Part shown: in pieces, positions 53,796-62,726 of the stretch | Numbering within the stretch: the stretch's first letter is position 1 | Layout: each line of letters begins with the position of its first letter | Origin: Bacilliculturomica massiliensis | GTDB taxonomy: Bacteria > Bacillota > Clostridia > Peptostreptococcales > Anaerovoracaceae | Reading direction: 5' to 3' | Length of the DNA: 64,000 nucleotides | Assembly: GCF_900605495.1 (NCBI RefSeq) | Contig: NZ_LR027603.1 | Coordinates: 1,613,997 to 1,677,996 of the forward strand | Translations under genes and position numbers: made by a program | The notes under the pieces: generated by a model | What the model was told of the DNA's origin: nothing | The model's database searches: none | What the model saw: the letters and a program-made list of their open reading frames with translations, nothing else

Positions 53796-55463
53796 TTATT
53801 TCAAGACCTTGATCAGATTGTCCACTTCCTTCTTTGCGGCGTCGGCTCCGAAAATATCGTAGCGGAAAAAGGCGTATCCCTCGACTTTTCCGGTCCGGCG
53901 GCCGGCCTCCACCTGTCTGGCAAGAATATCGCTGTAGCGCAGCCACTCGGAGGTGGCGTTGTTGTCGCTGACGTTCTTCCCCGCGTTGTCCACATTCAGA
54001 CCCACGTAAAGCTTTACGCTTCCCCTGTTCGTCAGATCGATCCAGGTGCTCAGATTGTTCTCGTAAGCGTAAGGCGCCAGTTCTCCGGCGGATGTCTTTC
54101 TCTCGAATCCCCAGTACAGCTGAGGCATAATATAGTCTATGTAACCCTCATTGGCCGTCCAGGTGTCGATATCCACAAAGTAGCTGGTGCTGCTTCTGAG
54201 ATTGTCCACATTGCCCGCCGGGCTGATCCCGAAGACCATTGATCTGTCCTGAGCCTTCACCGCGTCGTAAACGCCCTTTACCAGCTTGTTCACGTTGTCC
54301 CTTCTCCAGTCGGCGATCCCCATGGAGGAACCGGACGCGTCGTATTCCGGCTTGTCAAACCACAGACTCTGGTCCGTATTGCTCAGACTGGGGTAGAAAT
54401 AATCGTCGAAGTGGACGCCGTCCACGTCGTAATTTTCGACGATCTCTTTCACACCGTCGATCACCAGTTCCCGAACCTCCGGCACAGAAGGATTGAAATA
54501 ATAGAAATCCTTGTGCTTCAGCACCCAGCGGTCGTTGGACGGATCGCTGTCGCTGAGCCAGCGCTTGGCGGGATTGTCCGCAGAGACTTCGCTCCAGGGC
54601 ATGAGATAGCCGGTGACGCGATAGGGATTTACCCACGCGTGGAATTCCAGATTTCTGGAGTGCGCCGCTTTCACCATGTAGTCCAGCGGGTCGTAGCCCG
54701 GATCAGTTCCCTGGGTTCCCGAAGCGAATTTAGACCACGGGAAATAGTCGGATGGATACATGGCGTCGCTGTCCGCCCGCACCTGCACGATGACCGCGTT
54801 CATTCCGTATTTCACGCAGCCGTCAAACATGTCGTCCACCGCTTTTTTAAAGGCGGCTTCTCCCTTTGGCATCTTGGAAAACTCCAGATAAGAGATCCAC
54901 ATGGCCCGCATCTCGTCGGATGCTCCGGCGCTTCCGGCGCTTCCGCCGCTCTGATCCGAAGGCGTCTCCGGCTCCGAGCCGTCGCTTCTGACGATGACGG
55001 TCCGCGTACCGCCGTCCCAGCCCACATATGCGCCAAAACACTTGAGCACTGCGGCGATGGGCAGATAGGTCCTCTGCTTGATGATGACCGCCGTGGTATC
55101 GTTTTCTATTTTTTCGCCGTCCTTCAATATGTATTTTTCCCCGATGGGAACTTCCACTCTGATGTCGTCCTTCTCCACGACTGCTGTCCGCGCGCCGCCG
55201 TCCCAGCCCACTTCGGCTCCGAAAGCCGTCATGACCGCGTTCAGCGGAACCTGCGTGCGGCTGTTCTTATCGATAAACGCCGCTCCGTATTGGGAGGCGT
55301 CCCAGGTAAGCACCTTGCCGTCCAGTTCAATCTTCACATCCGTGCTCTCAGCCGACGTAGGCAGGGCCAGCGCCAGTGTCAAAAGCACTGCCAGCGCGGC
55401 CGCAGCCGCGATCCATCTCCTCGTCCTCGCATTGAGCCGCTTCCTCTTTTGTTTCTGCTCCAT
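53796..55463 (-). CDS. Secreted GHL10/YngK-type glycoside hydrolase with N-terminal stalk domain
   Basis: Start ATG 55463 (GGGAAGAG upstream). 555 residues. A signal peptide (RRWIAAAAALAVLLTLALAL) ends near residue 40. Residues ~42-165 carry two copper-amine-oxidase-N-like stalk repeats (PLNAVMTAFGAEVGWDGGAR; LPIAAVLKCFGAYVGWDGGTR). The GHL10 (DUF187) barrel spans ~185-555, opening with MRAMWISYLEFSK, with VNPYRVTG near 285 and GVHFDDYFYP near 370 (acidic catalytic candidates). The family acts on cell-surface polysaccharides; YngK of B. subtilis is a member. It is monocistronic with an extended -10 promoter about 110 bases upstream (TGATACAAT near 55577). Confidence 0.88.
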   Translation of the reverse strand: MEQKQKRKRLNARTRRWIAAAAALAVLLTLALALPTSAESTDVKIELDGKVLTWDASQYGAAFIDKNSRTQVPLNAVMTAFGAEVGWDGGARTAVVEKDDIRVEVPIGEKYILKDGEKIENDTTAVIIKQRTYLPIAAVLKCFGAYVGWDGGTRTVIVRSDGSEPETPSDQSGGSAGSAGASDEMRAMWISYLEFSKMPKGEAAFKKAVDDMFDGCVKYGMNAVIVQVRADSDAMYPSDYFPWSKFASGTQGTDPGYDPLDYMVKAAHSRNLEFHAWVNPYRVTGYLMPWSEVSADNPAKRWLSDSDPSNDRWVLKHKDFYYFNPSVPEVRELVIDGVKEIVENYDVDGVHFDDYFYPSLSNTDQSLWFDKPEYDASGSSMGIADWRRDNVNKLVKGVYDAVKAQDRSMVFGISPAGNVDNLRSSTSYFVDIDTWTANEGYIDYIMPQLYWGFERKTSAGELAPYAYENNLSTWIDLTNRGSVKLYVGLNVDNAGKNVSDNNATSEWLRYSDILARQVEAGRRTGKVEGYAFFRYDIFGADAAKKEVDNLIKVLK

Positions 55464-55637
55464 CTTCTCTTCCCGAATCCCCCTTTTTCTATCCTGTGGC
55501 ATACTGCGCCGCGTACGGCTCCGCTTCCCGCGCCATTCGCAAAAAAGCCCGGAAAACGACTTTCTTTTATTGTATCACGTATCGTCCCGGGAAGTTATTA
55601 CAAATTTTTATCTTTTTCATCTCAGCTCCGATCCCAT

Positions 55638-55673
55638 GAAAAAAGAGAGAAGCGCGTGGGTCTTCTCTCTTTC
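55638..55673 (-). terminator. Terminator of a short non-coding transcript
   Basis: Minus strand AAAGAGAGAAG pairs with CTTCTCTCTTT around a 9-base loop followed by T6. No gene on this strand ends within 650 bases upstream, so it belongs to a non-coding transcript. Confidence 0.88.
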
Positions 55674-55796
55674 AATATATCAGCCGGGATTGTGGGCCCG
55701 GGTGATACCAATAACACAGGCACTTTTCAGGGCCTTTTTGCCGGTTGTCCTGAATCAGAGCCGGGCCTGCCCCTCATACTCATAAAGTGTATCTCT
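55638..55796 (-). ncRNA. Candidate small RNA of about 160 nt
   Basis: A near-consensus sigma-70 promoter (TTGAAA, 17 bases, TATAAT at 55803-55831) reads into a stretch with no ORF that ends at a strong intrinsic terminator. Inside, GATACACTTT can pair with AAAGTG..GTATC, and CAGGCC with GGCCCTG, giving a rod-like fold. 6S RNA has this size and shape, but I cannot confirm the family. The GHL10 gene downstream has its own -10 element, which argues against a simple attenuator. Confidence 0.6.
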
Positions 55797-55802
55797 ATAT
55801 CT

Positions 55803-55831
55803 ATTATAAACAATTTGAGTATTTCTTTCAA
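55803..55831 (-). promoter_or_regulatory. Strong sigma-70 promoter of the candidate small RNA
   Basis: TTGAAA (55826-55831) and perfect TATAAT (55803-55808) with 17-base spacing on the minus strand, in very AT-rich surroundings. Confidence 0.8.
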
Positions 55832-55970
55832 CCTCATTTTGTTTAATAATATATTCAATATGTTGATTTTTCCCTTATAACAGATAATTTATATTAAAAT
55901 AACTGAGTGGGAATTAAATCATTAAAATTGTGTGGGAGTATAGAAAATGTTGTTAATGGAAAATAAAATT

Positions 55971-55985
55971 ACGAAAAGTTTTCGT
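55971..55985. promoter_or_regulatory. Perfect palindrome upstream of the Xre gene (probable operator)
   Basis: ACGAAAA-G-TTTTCGT, 7+1+7 bases, lies 31 bases before the Xre start, between its likely promoter and ribosome site. Such sites usually bind the Xre protein itself. Confidence 0.6.
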
Positions 55986-56016
55986 TGTGGGCGCGGAAAA
56001 CTAGAAGGAGCTGTTA

Positions 56017-56337
56017 TTGTTAGGAGAAAATTTAAAGCGGCTACGGGAAGAGCGGCAGCTGACACAGAAAGACATCGCTTCCCATATTCATAAAAGTGTT
56101 CAGGCCTACAGCCAATACGAGCTGGACAAACGCGAGCCCGATCTGGACACGCTCATTAAAATAGCCGATTTCTACCAGGTTTCGCTGGATGATATCGTCG
56201 GCCGCAGCACAAAACGCGCCGCAGCCTATTTCTACTTCGACGATCTGAAGCAAAATCTCTCTCGGGAAGGCGTCGAGAAAATCAAAGATTACATCGAAAT
56301 GATACGCCTGGTAGAACGATCGAAAAAATTCCTTTGA
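56017..56337 (+). CDS. Xre-family helix-turn-helix regulator
   Basis: 106 residues from a TTG start at 56017 with AGAAGGAG upstream. HTH_3 domain residues 3-62: NLKRLREERQLTQKDIASHI, VQAYSQYELDKREPDLDTL and DFYQVSLDDIVG. The C-terminal helix (about 70-105) may dimerise. This is a small DNA-binding repressor of the SinR/phage-repressor type. A palindrome at 55971-55985 suggests autoregulation. It converges with the DUF362 gene, 11 bases apart. No toxin or phage genes adjoin it. Confidence 0.87.
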   Translation: MLGENLKRLREERQLTQKDIASHIHKSVQAYSQYELDKREPDLDTLIKIADFYQVSLDDIVGRSTKRAAAYFYFDDLKQNLSREGVEKIKDYIEMIRLVERSKKFL

Positions 56338-56348
56338 TGCGCTTCGAA

Positions 56349-57737
56349 TTATAATCGAGCCAAAACCCGAAACAGCCAGGGCCTTTTTATCCCTACAGCC
56401 TCGCGCGGACATAATTCCTGACAGCAAAAACAACGGATACACCTGCTTAGGTCGACGGTCGGAACGTCGGCCTTTTTTCTTTTTCCATCCAAAGCATCCA
56501 AACTCATAGAGATGGCTCCCGGAGGACAGTTGCGGGCGCAGTCGCCGCAGCCAACGCAGAGATCACCTCTGAACGTGGGAAAGGGCTGTCCCAGACGGTC
56601 CGCCGCACGTCTGAGCACGCCGGGCACCGTGCTGCCGGACAGGGGGTTCACCAGCTTGACCGCAGGCGCTCTGAAATCCTCCACCGCAAACTCTGCCAGC
56701 GGATCCGTCCAGGATGGGCCTGCCTGTTCTGACGCCCCGCAGCATTCAAACCGGCCGGCGGGTCTTGACGGCCTGGAGGCAGGCTTTGAAGATCCGGCGG
56801 CAGGCTTTGGAGACCCGGCGGCAGGCTTTGACGACCCGGCGCGCCGCTGCTCGTACCCTGCCCGGTCGGCAGGCTTTTCATTCCGGGGTCCGATAACGAC
56901 ACCTTTTTTTACATAGATCAGCTCCCTGAAATCTTCCGGGCACAGGTCCCGTTCTATGGCCCGTTTTACCGTTGGGATCGTCCGCGGCACTGCGTTAATT
57001 ATGCGCGCAGCCGCCAGATCCAGCCCAAAAGGATCCTCCGACGCCAGCACCACTCCCACGTTTCGCGGCGTGCCAGAAGTGGGGCCGTCCCCCTCCATGG
57101 CCACGATCCCGTCTATAATGGAAAGGATCGGATCCGCGCAGAGACAGATGTCGATCAGCGCGTCCGCGAACTGTTCCGGCTCCGGGCGGTTCAGATGATA
57201 CTCCGCCTTCAGCGTGCCGGGCACCGTGCCGAACATGTTCTTGACCGCTCCCGTCAGCTTCATCATGCCGTGGGTCTTCAGTCTCGACACGTTGATCACC
57301 TTGTCTGCCCGGCGCAGAGCGTCCAGATTGGTCAGCTTTTTCAGGATCAGTCCCCGGGGATTTTTCACTTCAGATGAGCCCGTGTCAAAATTCAGCTCCG
57401 CCCCGCTGCGCTCCGCCGCCTCCCTCATGCCGCAGCCCTGATAGACCGAGCGCAGCCGCAGCTCGTTGAAGGGACCCCCGGGACTGTCCCCGATGGTGAC
57501 CTCCGCCCCTCCGCCGATCAAAATGTCCGCCAGTGCCTGCACAAAGACAGGGTGACTGGTGGCCGCGGCCTCCGGGGCCTTTTTCATGACCAGATTCACT
57601 TTCAGAAATACCTTATCACCTATATTTATAAAAGAAGAAACACCCCCCAGATTGGAAAATGTCTCTTCCAGAGCGGCTCTCACCGCGCTGTATTCGTATG
57701 TCCATGAATCGCATCCCACTGCGCTGATCGGTCTCAT
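56349..57737 (-). CDS. DUF362 / 4Fe-4S ferredoxin fusion protein
   Basis: The start is ATG 57737 (GGAAGGA upstream); the longer frame to 57818 would begin inside the terminator of the previous gene. 462 residues. DUF362 covers ~1-300 (GDKVFLKVNLVMKKAPEAA; DKVINVSRLKTHGMMKLTGA; DGIVAMEGDGPTSGTPR). A low-complexity linker of repeated AAGS(S/P)KP units spans ~285-325. Two 4Fe-4S clusters follow: CVGCGDCARNCPPG near 395 and CIRCFCCQELCPREA near 432. DUF362 proteins are found with iron-sulfur proteins in anaerobes; the reaction is not known. Confidence 0.85.
   Translation of the reverse strand: MRPISAVGCDSWTYEYSAVRAALEETFSNLGGVSSFINIGDKVFLKVNLVMKKAPEAAATSHPVFVQALADILIGGGAEVTIGDSPGGPFNELRLRSVYQGCGMREAAERSGAELNFDTGSSEVKNPRGLILKKLTNLDALRRADKVINVSRLKTHGMMKLTGAVKNMFGTVPGTLKAEYHLNRPEPEQFADALIDICLCADPILSIIDGIVAMEGDGPTSGTPRNVGVVLASEDPFGLDLAAARIINAVPRTIPTVKRAIERDLCPEDFRELIYVKKGVVIGPRNEKPADRAGYEQRRAGSSKPAAGSPKPAAGSSKPASRPSRPAGRFECCGASEQAGPSWTDPLAEFAVEDFRAPAVKLVNPLSGSTVPGVLRRAADRLGQPFPTFRGDLCVGCGDCARNCPPGAISMSLDALDGKRKKADVPTVDLSRCIRCFCCQELCPREAVGIKRPWLFRVLARL
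56778..56842 (-). repeat. 21-bp tandem repeat inside the DUF362-ferredoxin gene
   Basis: Three copies of a 21-base unit (GGCAGGCTTTGAAGATCCGGC type, shortened) in frame give the repeated AGSSKPA linker. Confidence 0.75.
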
Positions 57738-57771
57738 CTCATCCGTCCTTCCCCGCGCGTTTGCGCGTATC

Positions 57772-57816
57772 AGAAAATCGGCGGTCAGACGCTTTCGCAG
57801 CTGACCGCCGATTTTC
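57772..57816. terminator. Terminator of the PPC-domain gene
   Basis: AAAATCGGCGGTCAG pairs perfectly with CTGACCGCCGATTTT around a 12-base loop; A/T tracts flank both sides. It separates the PPC-domain gene from the DUF362 gene. Confidence 0.9.
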
Positions 57817-57854
57817 ATTATATCCTATCCCACCGTGAAATGACAAGGACTGTA

Positions 57855-58274
57855 TTAAAACTCAAATACATTCAGACCCACCGCATCGTCGTAGCGTCGG
57901 TCCACCCTGCCGTCGATGACTGTGATCACCATTTCACAAGTCGCGCTTACCACGGCCCGGTTCAGATGACCGCCCACCAGTGCCCCCTCAACGGTCCCGG
58001 CGCTCATATGCAGGTGGGAATAATACTCTCCGTTGAAGGTATTGATCGTCCCGTGGAGAGATACGATCTCATAATATCCCGTGAACTCCCTGGCGAAATA
58101 TTTTTTCTGCCCCACGTCGAAGACGCCCACTGTGAACTCTCCTACAGCGCCCAGGGCATTGACGGCGGCCAGCTTGACATTCTCCCTCTCCGCGATCCGC
58201 CGGACCTGCTCCGTGATCTCTTCGCCCCTGTCTAGGCGGGCGATTATGGTGTTCTCAAATCTGCGATACTCCAT
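57855..58274 (-). CDS. PPC/DUF296-domain protein
   Basis: 139 residues, a single PPC domain: EITEQVRRIAERENVKLAAVNALGAV near 20, then the metal-site motif SHLHMSAG near 86 and GGHLNRAVV. In bacteria such small proteins form trimers and are of uncertain role; plant homologues fuse the domain to AT-hooks. It is monocistronic, with a strong terminator 39 bases after its stop. Confidence 0.9.
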   Translation of the reverse strand: MEYRRFENTIIARLDRGEEITEQVRRIAERENVKLAAVNALGAVGEFTVGVFDVGQKKYFAREFTGYYEIVSLHGTINTFNGEYYSHLHMSAGTVEGALVGGHLNRAVVSATCEMVITVIDGRVDRRYDDAVGLNVFEF

Positions 58275-59297
58275 ACTCTGCTCCTTACTTTACTCCTTGC
58301 TTTTGCATCTAACGCTTGCATCTTGCTCTCACTTCCTGCTTTTCCGGGCCATTTCGTTGCGTCTGCGGACCGCTGATCCTGCGGGATTCCCGTGGGCGGA
58401 TGTGAGCGGCCAGCCGGCGGCAGCGTTACCCGACCGAGGTTATATGTGCCCGGCCGGCGGCGGGTACCCGGAACCCCGCCAGCGGCTGTAAATATCCGGC
58501 TGGGACTGGCGGTGAACTCTTATGGCAATAGGTCAGATCCAGATCTTTTTCCCGTTTTCACCGAAAAAGAGCCGCCAAACAGGTGAAATTCAATTTTTTT
58601 TAGCATTCTCACCCATTTTGCAGAAAATATGGAGCGTTTATGGCCGATTCCCATGCATATTTCGGTGATTTTCATCTTTTTTTGCTGTTTTCACCCATTC
58701 CGTCCCGACTATTCTGCCCACAGCCATTCCTTTCCGACGTTTCCCGGCATCCAGGTCATCTTCCAGCCCAAACCGCCCCGCGGTCAGCCTAAACCGCCCC
58801 GCGGTCAGCCTAAACCGCCCCGCGGTCAGCCCACCCGACGGCCCCAAACGTCCCCGCAGTCATCCCACCCGGCAACCCCAAACATCCCCGCAGTCATCCC
58901 ACCCGGCAACCCCAAGCATCCCCGCAGTCACCCCACCCGGCAACCCCAAACGTTCCCGCAGTCAGCCCACCCGGCAACCCCAAACATCCCCGCGGTCAGC
59001 CCACCCGGCAACCCCAAACGTCCCCGCGGTCAGCCCACCCGGAGGCCCCAAACCGCCCCGCATCCAGCCCACCCGCCCCAAAGGCGTCAACGCCGCGGCC
59101 GCAGTAAACTGCAGTAAGCCGCCTGCAGAGCCGGACCTTCCAGCCCGTGATCGAAACGATCAACATATAAGTTCCGGCGCATCAAGGATATCACATAAAA
59201 GGCTGCGGCCGGATAGACAGAGGGACCTGCCGCAGATTTTTGTTCTGCAGCAGGCCCTTCCTTTTGGTCATGATCCGTATTCGTTCTATATTTCTTC
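58275..59297. other. 1-kb intergenic region with palindromes and minisatellites
   Basis: No believable gene. 58540-58720 is AT-rich with TTTTCACC / GGTGAAA inverted motifs in several copies, related to those at 11.0 kb. 58764-59085 is a compound tandem repeat. A hairpin near 59217-59262 (CTGCCGCAG...CTGCAGCAGG) precedes the ileS stop. Confidence 0.5.
58764..59085. repeat. Compound minisatellite: 21-bp units then 34-bp units
   Basis: Three copies of CAGCCTAAACCGCCCCGCGG(T) are followed by about seven diverged copies of a 34-base unit (CATCCCACCCGGCAACCCCA core). Since 34 is not a multiple of 3, the reading frame changes between units, so the array is non-coding. Confidence 0.88.
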
Positions 59298-62200
59298 TTA
59301 TTTCATCTGTTCCACGTCGATCCCTGTCTTGTGGCCGTTCAGGTCGTACTCCGTCAGGTCCGCCTCGCTGTCCGTCAGCTCGTCAGCCAGCGTTTCCTTC
59401 ATGATGTAGTCTCTGAACAGCTCAATGGCCTTCTTCACATCTGCATCCGCTTTCACGGAGATCCGGATGCGGTCCATCATCTCGAAATCCTTCTGCTTGC
59501 GCATCTGCTGTACCTTGGAGACCAGCTCTCTGGCCAGTCCCTCGTCCACCAGAGCCGGCGTGATGGTGGTGTCAAGAATGGTGAACACGTTGTTCTCCAT
59601 GGCTGCGGTGAAACCTTCCTTCGCGGTGATCTTCACATCCACGAAGTCCTTGGTGATCTGGAAAGTCTCGCCGTCCAGCTCCATAGCGTACGTTCCGTCT
59701 CCGCTCTCAAGCGCGTTCACTACCGCGGCGGGATCCGCCTTAGCCAGCGCGCCGCCAAAGGCCTTTATCTTGCCTCCCAGCACGGGCCCGGCCACCTTGA
59801 AGTTGGGCTTCAGGCTGTAGTTCATATAGTCGTCCAGCTTGCTTTCAAAGACCACTTCCTTGACGTTCAGCTCTTCCTTGATCAGGTCTACCATGTCGCC
59901 GATCAGCGGTTCGTATTTGCCGTCCACCAAGATCTCCTGCAGCGGCTGACGCACCTTGATGCGTTCCTTCTCACGGGTCCCCCGTCCCAGCGCCACCATG
60001 GCCCGGACCAGGTCCATCCTCTCCTCCACGTTCTCGTCGATCAGCGACTGGTCCGCCTTGGGATAGAAGGACAGATGCACGGACTCCTCCCCGGTGAGCT
60101 TGGTGTAGATCTCATCGGTGAGGAACGGCGCGAAGGGCGCGGCCAGCTGCGCAACGCCTACCAGTACCTCGTAGGTGGTGGCGTAGACGGCTTTCTTGTC
60201 CTCTGTCAGTTCCTCGCCGTAGAACCGTCTTCTCGCCCGGCGGATATACCAGTTGGACAGATCCTCCGTCACGAATTCCTGGATCTTGCGCACGGATTTC
60301 ATGTGGTCGTAATGATCCATCTCAAAGGTGACTTCTTTCACCAGTTTATTGTATTTGGATATGATCCAGCGATCCAGCTCCGGTCTCCTTGCATATTCCA
60401 CGAAGCAGGCTCTGGGATCCACGTTGTCGTTGTTGGAGTAAAGCACGAAGAAGTTGTACACGTTCTTCAGCGTGCCGAAGAACTTACTCTGCACCTCGAT
60501 AAGGCCGTCCTCATCGAATTTGGTGGGCGACCAGGCAGGAGACACGTAGAGCAGATACCATCTTGTAGCGTCCGCGCCGTACTTGTCAAAGAGCGCGAAG
60601 GGATCCACGGTGTTTCCCTTGCTCTTGGACATCTTCTTGCCTTCCTTGTCCAGGATCAGGTCGTTGACCAGCACGTTCTTGTAGGGCGACCGGCCCTTGA
60701 TGAAGGTAGAGATCGCCATAAGAGAATAGAACCAGCCTCTGGTCTGGTCGATCCCCTCGCAGATGAAATCAGCCGGGAACAGCTCCGCGTCGAAGTTCTC
60801 CTTATTTTCAAAGGGATAATGACGCTGGGCAAAAGGCATGGCCCCGCTGTCGAACCAGCAGTCCATGACCTCGGGGATGCGGCTCATGGTCTTGCCGCAC
60901 TCCGGGCACTTGATATGCACTTCGTCCACGTACGGTCTGTGCAGCTCGATGAAATCGTCGATGTCCTCGATGGCCTTCTCGGCCAATTCCGCTCTGGAAC
61001 CGATAGATTCCAGGTGGCCGCATTCACAGCGCCAGATGTTGATGGGGGTGCCCCAGTAACGGCTTCTGGAGATCGCCCAGTCTTTCACTTCCGCCAGCCA
61101 GTTTCCGAAACGGCCTTCGCCCACGAATTCCGGGAACCAGTTCACCGAATCGTTGTTGGCCACCAGCTGATCCTTCAGCTTGGTCATCTCGATATACCAG
61201 GACGGCTTGGCATAGTAGATCAGCGGAGTTCCGCATCTCCAGCAGTGAGGATAGTTGTGCACCATCTTCTCTTTGGAATAGATCTTGTTTTCGGAAGCCA
61301 GATATTTGATGATCTCCACGTCCAGTTCCGGATCCATGACGAAGGTCCCGGCCCACGGAGTCTCCGTGTACTTGCCCTCCTCATCCACCGGATTGACCAC
61401 CGGCAGATTGTACCGGCGTCCTGTCTGATAGTCGTCCTCACCGAAAGCCGGGGCCGTGTGAACGATTCCGGTACCGTCCTCGATGGTGACATAATCGGCG
61501 CAGGTCACGAAGAACGCCTTCTTATCCGGCTTGATAAAAGGCATCAGCTGCTCGTATTCCATGTATTCCAGATCTTTGCCCTTCATTTCGGCAACGACCT
61601 TATATCCTTCTTCTCCGCCGTCGTGAGCCTTGCCCAGCACCTTATCCGCCAGAGACTTGGCCACATAATAGAACTCTCCGTCCTTCTCCGCCTTGATGTA
61701 GTCTACATCGGGGCCTACGGTCAGCGCCACGTTGGAGGCCAGCGTCCAGGGCGTAGTGGTCCATGCCAGGAAGTACTCGTTTTCTACGGGGGCTTCTCCC
61801 TCTCTGGCCTTTCTCTTGAATTTCGCAGTGATGGTGTTGACCTTCACTTCTTTGTAGCCCTGAGCTACCTCGTGGGAGGCCAGACCCGTTCCGCATCTGG
61901 GGCAGTAAGGCAGGATCTTGTGTCCCTCGTAGATCAGGCCGGCCTTGAAGAATTCCTTCAGGATCCACCATCCCGTCTCGATGTAATCATTGTCCAGCGT
62001 GATATACGGATTATCCATGTCGATCAGGTAACCCATGCGTCTGCTCATCTCTCTCCACTGCTTCTCATATGTGAAGACAGACTCCTTGCACTTCTGATTG
62101 AACTCCTTGATCCCATACTTTTCAATATCCTGCTTGCCGCTCATTTTGAGCTGCTTTTCCACCTCGATCTCAACGGGCAGACCGTGAGTATCCCATCCGG

Positions 62201-62444
62201 CTTTCCGGTTCACGGCATAGCCCTGCATGGTCTTATAGCGGCAGACGGAATCCTTCAGCGTCCGCGCGATCACGTGATGGATCCCCGGGCGGCCGTTGGC
62301 CGTGGGCGGTCCCTCATAGAAGATAAAGGACGGCATGCCCTCTCTGGTGGTAACGCATTTTTCCAGCAGCTTTTCCCTTTCCCACTGATCCGCCTGTTCA
62401 TTTTGCAGGTCGGCAATGGGCTTGTCTGACAGATTTTTGAACAT
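59298..62444 (-). CDS. ileS: Isoleucyl-tRNA synthetase, type 2 (long form)
   Basis: 1048 residues from ATG 62444 with AGGAGG upstream. The HIGH region reads PPTANGRPGIHHVIARTLKD (HxxH variant) and KMSKS is KKMSKSKGNTVDPFALF near 600. Size and these motifs fit the eukaryote-like IleS2 form rather than the ~930-residue bacterial IleS1. IleS2 enzymes are known to be much less sensitive to mupirocin. Charges tRNA-Ile and edits valine. Preceded by its own T-box leader. Confidence 0.95.
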   Translation of the reverse strand: MFKNLSDKPIADLQNEQADQWEREKLLEKCVTTREGMPSFIFYEGPPTANGRPGIHHVIARTLKDSVCRYKTMQGYAVNRKAGWDTHGLPVEIEVEKQLKMSGKQDIEKYGIKEFNQKCKESVFTYEKQWREMSRRMGYLIDMDNPYITLDNDYIETGWWILKEFFKAGLIYEGHKILPYCPRCGTGLASHEVAQGYKEVKVNTITAKFKRKAREGEAPVENEYFLAWTTTPWTLASNVALTVGPDVDYIKAEKDGEFYYVAKSLADKVLGKAHDGGEEGYKVVAEMKGKDLEYMEYEQLMPFIKPDKKAFFVTCADYVTIEDGTGIVHTAPAFGEDDYQTGRRYNLPVVNPVDEEGKYTETPWAGTFVMDPELDVEIIKYLASENKIYSKEKMVHNYPHCWRCGTPLIYYAKPSWYIEMTKLKDQLVANNDSVNWFPEFVGEGRFGNWLAEVKDWAISRSRYWGTPINIWRCECGHLESIGSRAELAEKAIEDIDDFIELHRPYVDEVHIKCPECGKTMSRIPEVMDCWFDSGAMPFAQRHYPFENKENFDAELFPADFICEGIDQTRGWFYSLMAISTFIKGRSPYKNVLVNDLILDKEGKKMSKSKGNTVDPFALFDKYGADATRWYLLYVSPAWSPTKFDEDGLIEVQSKFFGTLKNVYNFFVLYSNNDNVDPRACFVEYARRPELDRWIISKYNKLVKEVTFEMDHYDHMKSVRKIQEFVTEDLSNWYIRRARRRFYGEELTEDKKAVYATTYEVLVGVAQLAAPFAPFLTDEIYTKLTGEESVHLSFYPKADQSLIDENVEERMDLVRAMVALGRGTREKERIKVRQPLQEILVDGKYEPLIGDMVDLIKEELNVKEVVFESKLDDYMNYSLKPNFKVAGPVLGGKIKAFGGALAKADPAAVVNALESGDGTYAMELDGETFQITKDFVDVKITAKEGFTAAMENNVFTILDTTITPALVDEGLARELVSKVQQMRKQKDFEMMDRIRISVKADADVKKAIELFRDYIMKETLADELTDSEADLTEYDLNGHKTGIDVEQMK

Positions 62445-62726
62445 TTCTTTCCTCCTGATCACATGGTTATCCCATATTCATTTTACATCGTTTTCCACGG
62501 CTGTTCTCTGGAGCGCGTCCCGTGACGCATGCCGCTGCCGCGGCCAGGCCGCCGGTCAATGCGGCCGTCTCCAAAAAACGCTTCCTCAAACAGTCTTCTG
62601 CAGACCGTCTCCGCGCACAGCCCCCTCAGGCAGCCTTGGCAGGCAGCCTTGACAGGCCGTCTCCGCAGAACGCCGTCGCAGATCCGCTCTTCCGTCCATA
62701 TCGCTGCGCGATATTTCCGTGTGTTA

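Noticed and set aside
58764-59085. CRISPR array
   Set aside because: Units are contiguous, without unique spacers, and no cas genes lie nearby.
58629-59117. A 162-codon Pro-rich plus-strand gene
   Set aside because: It is produced by GC-rich tandem repeats with a 34-base period that change frame between units, and there is no ribosome site.
59331-62429. A 1032-codon plus-strand frame antisense to ileS (and a similar one, 38099-40192, antisense to smc)
   Set aside because: These mirror well-identified genes on the other strand and have no domains, ribosome sites or promoters; they are caused by GC-biased codon use.
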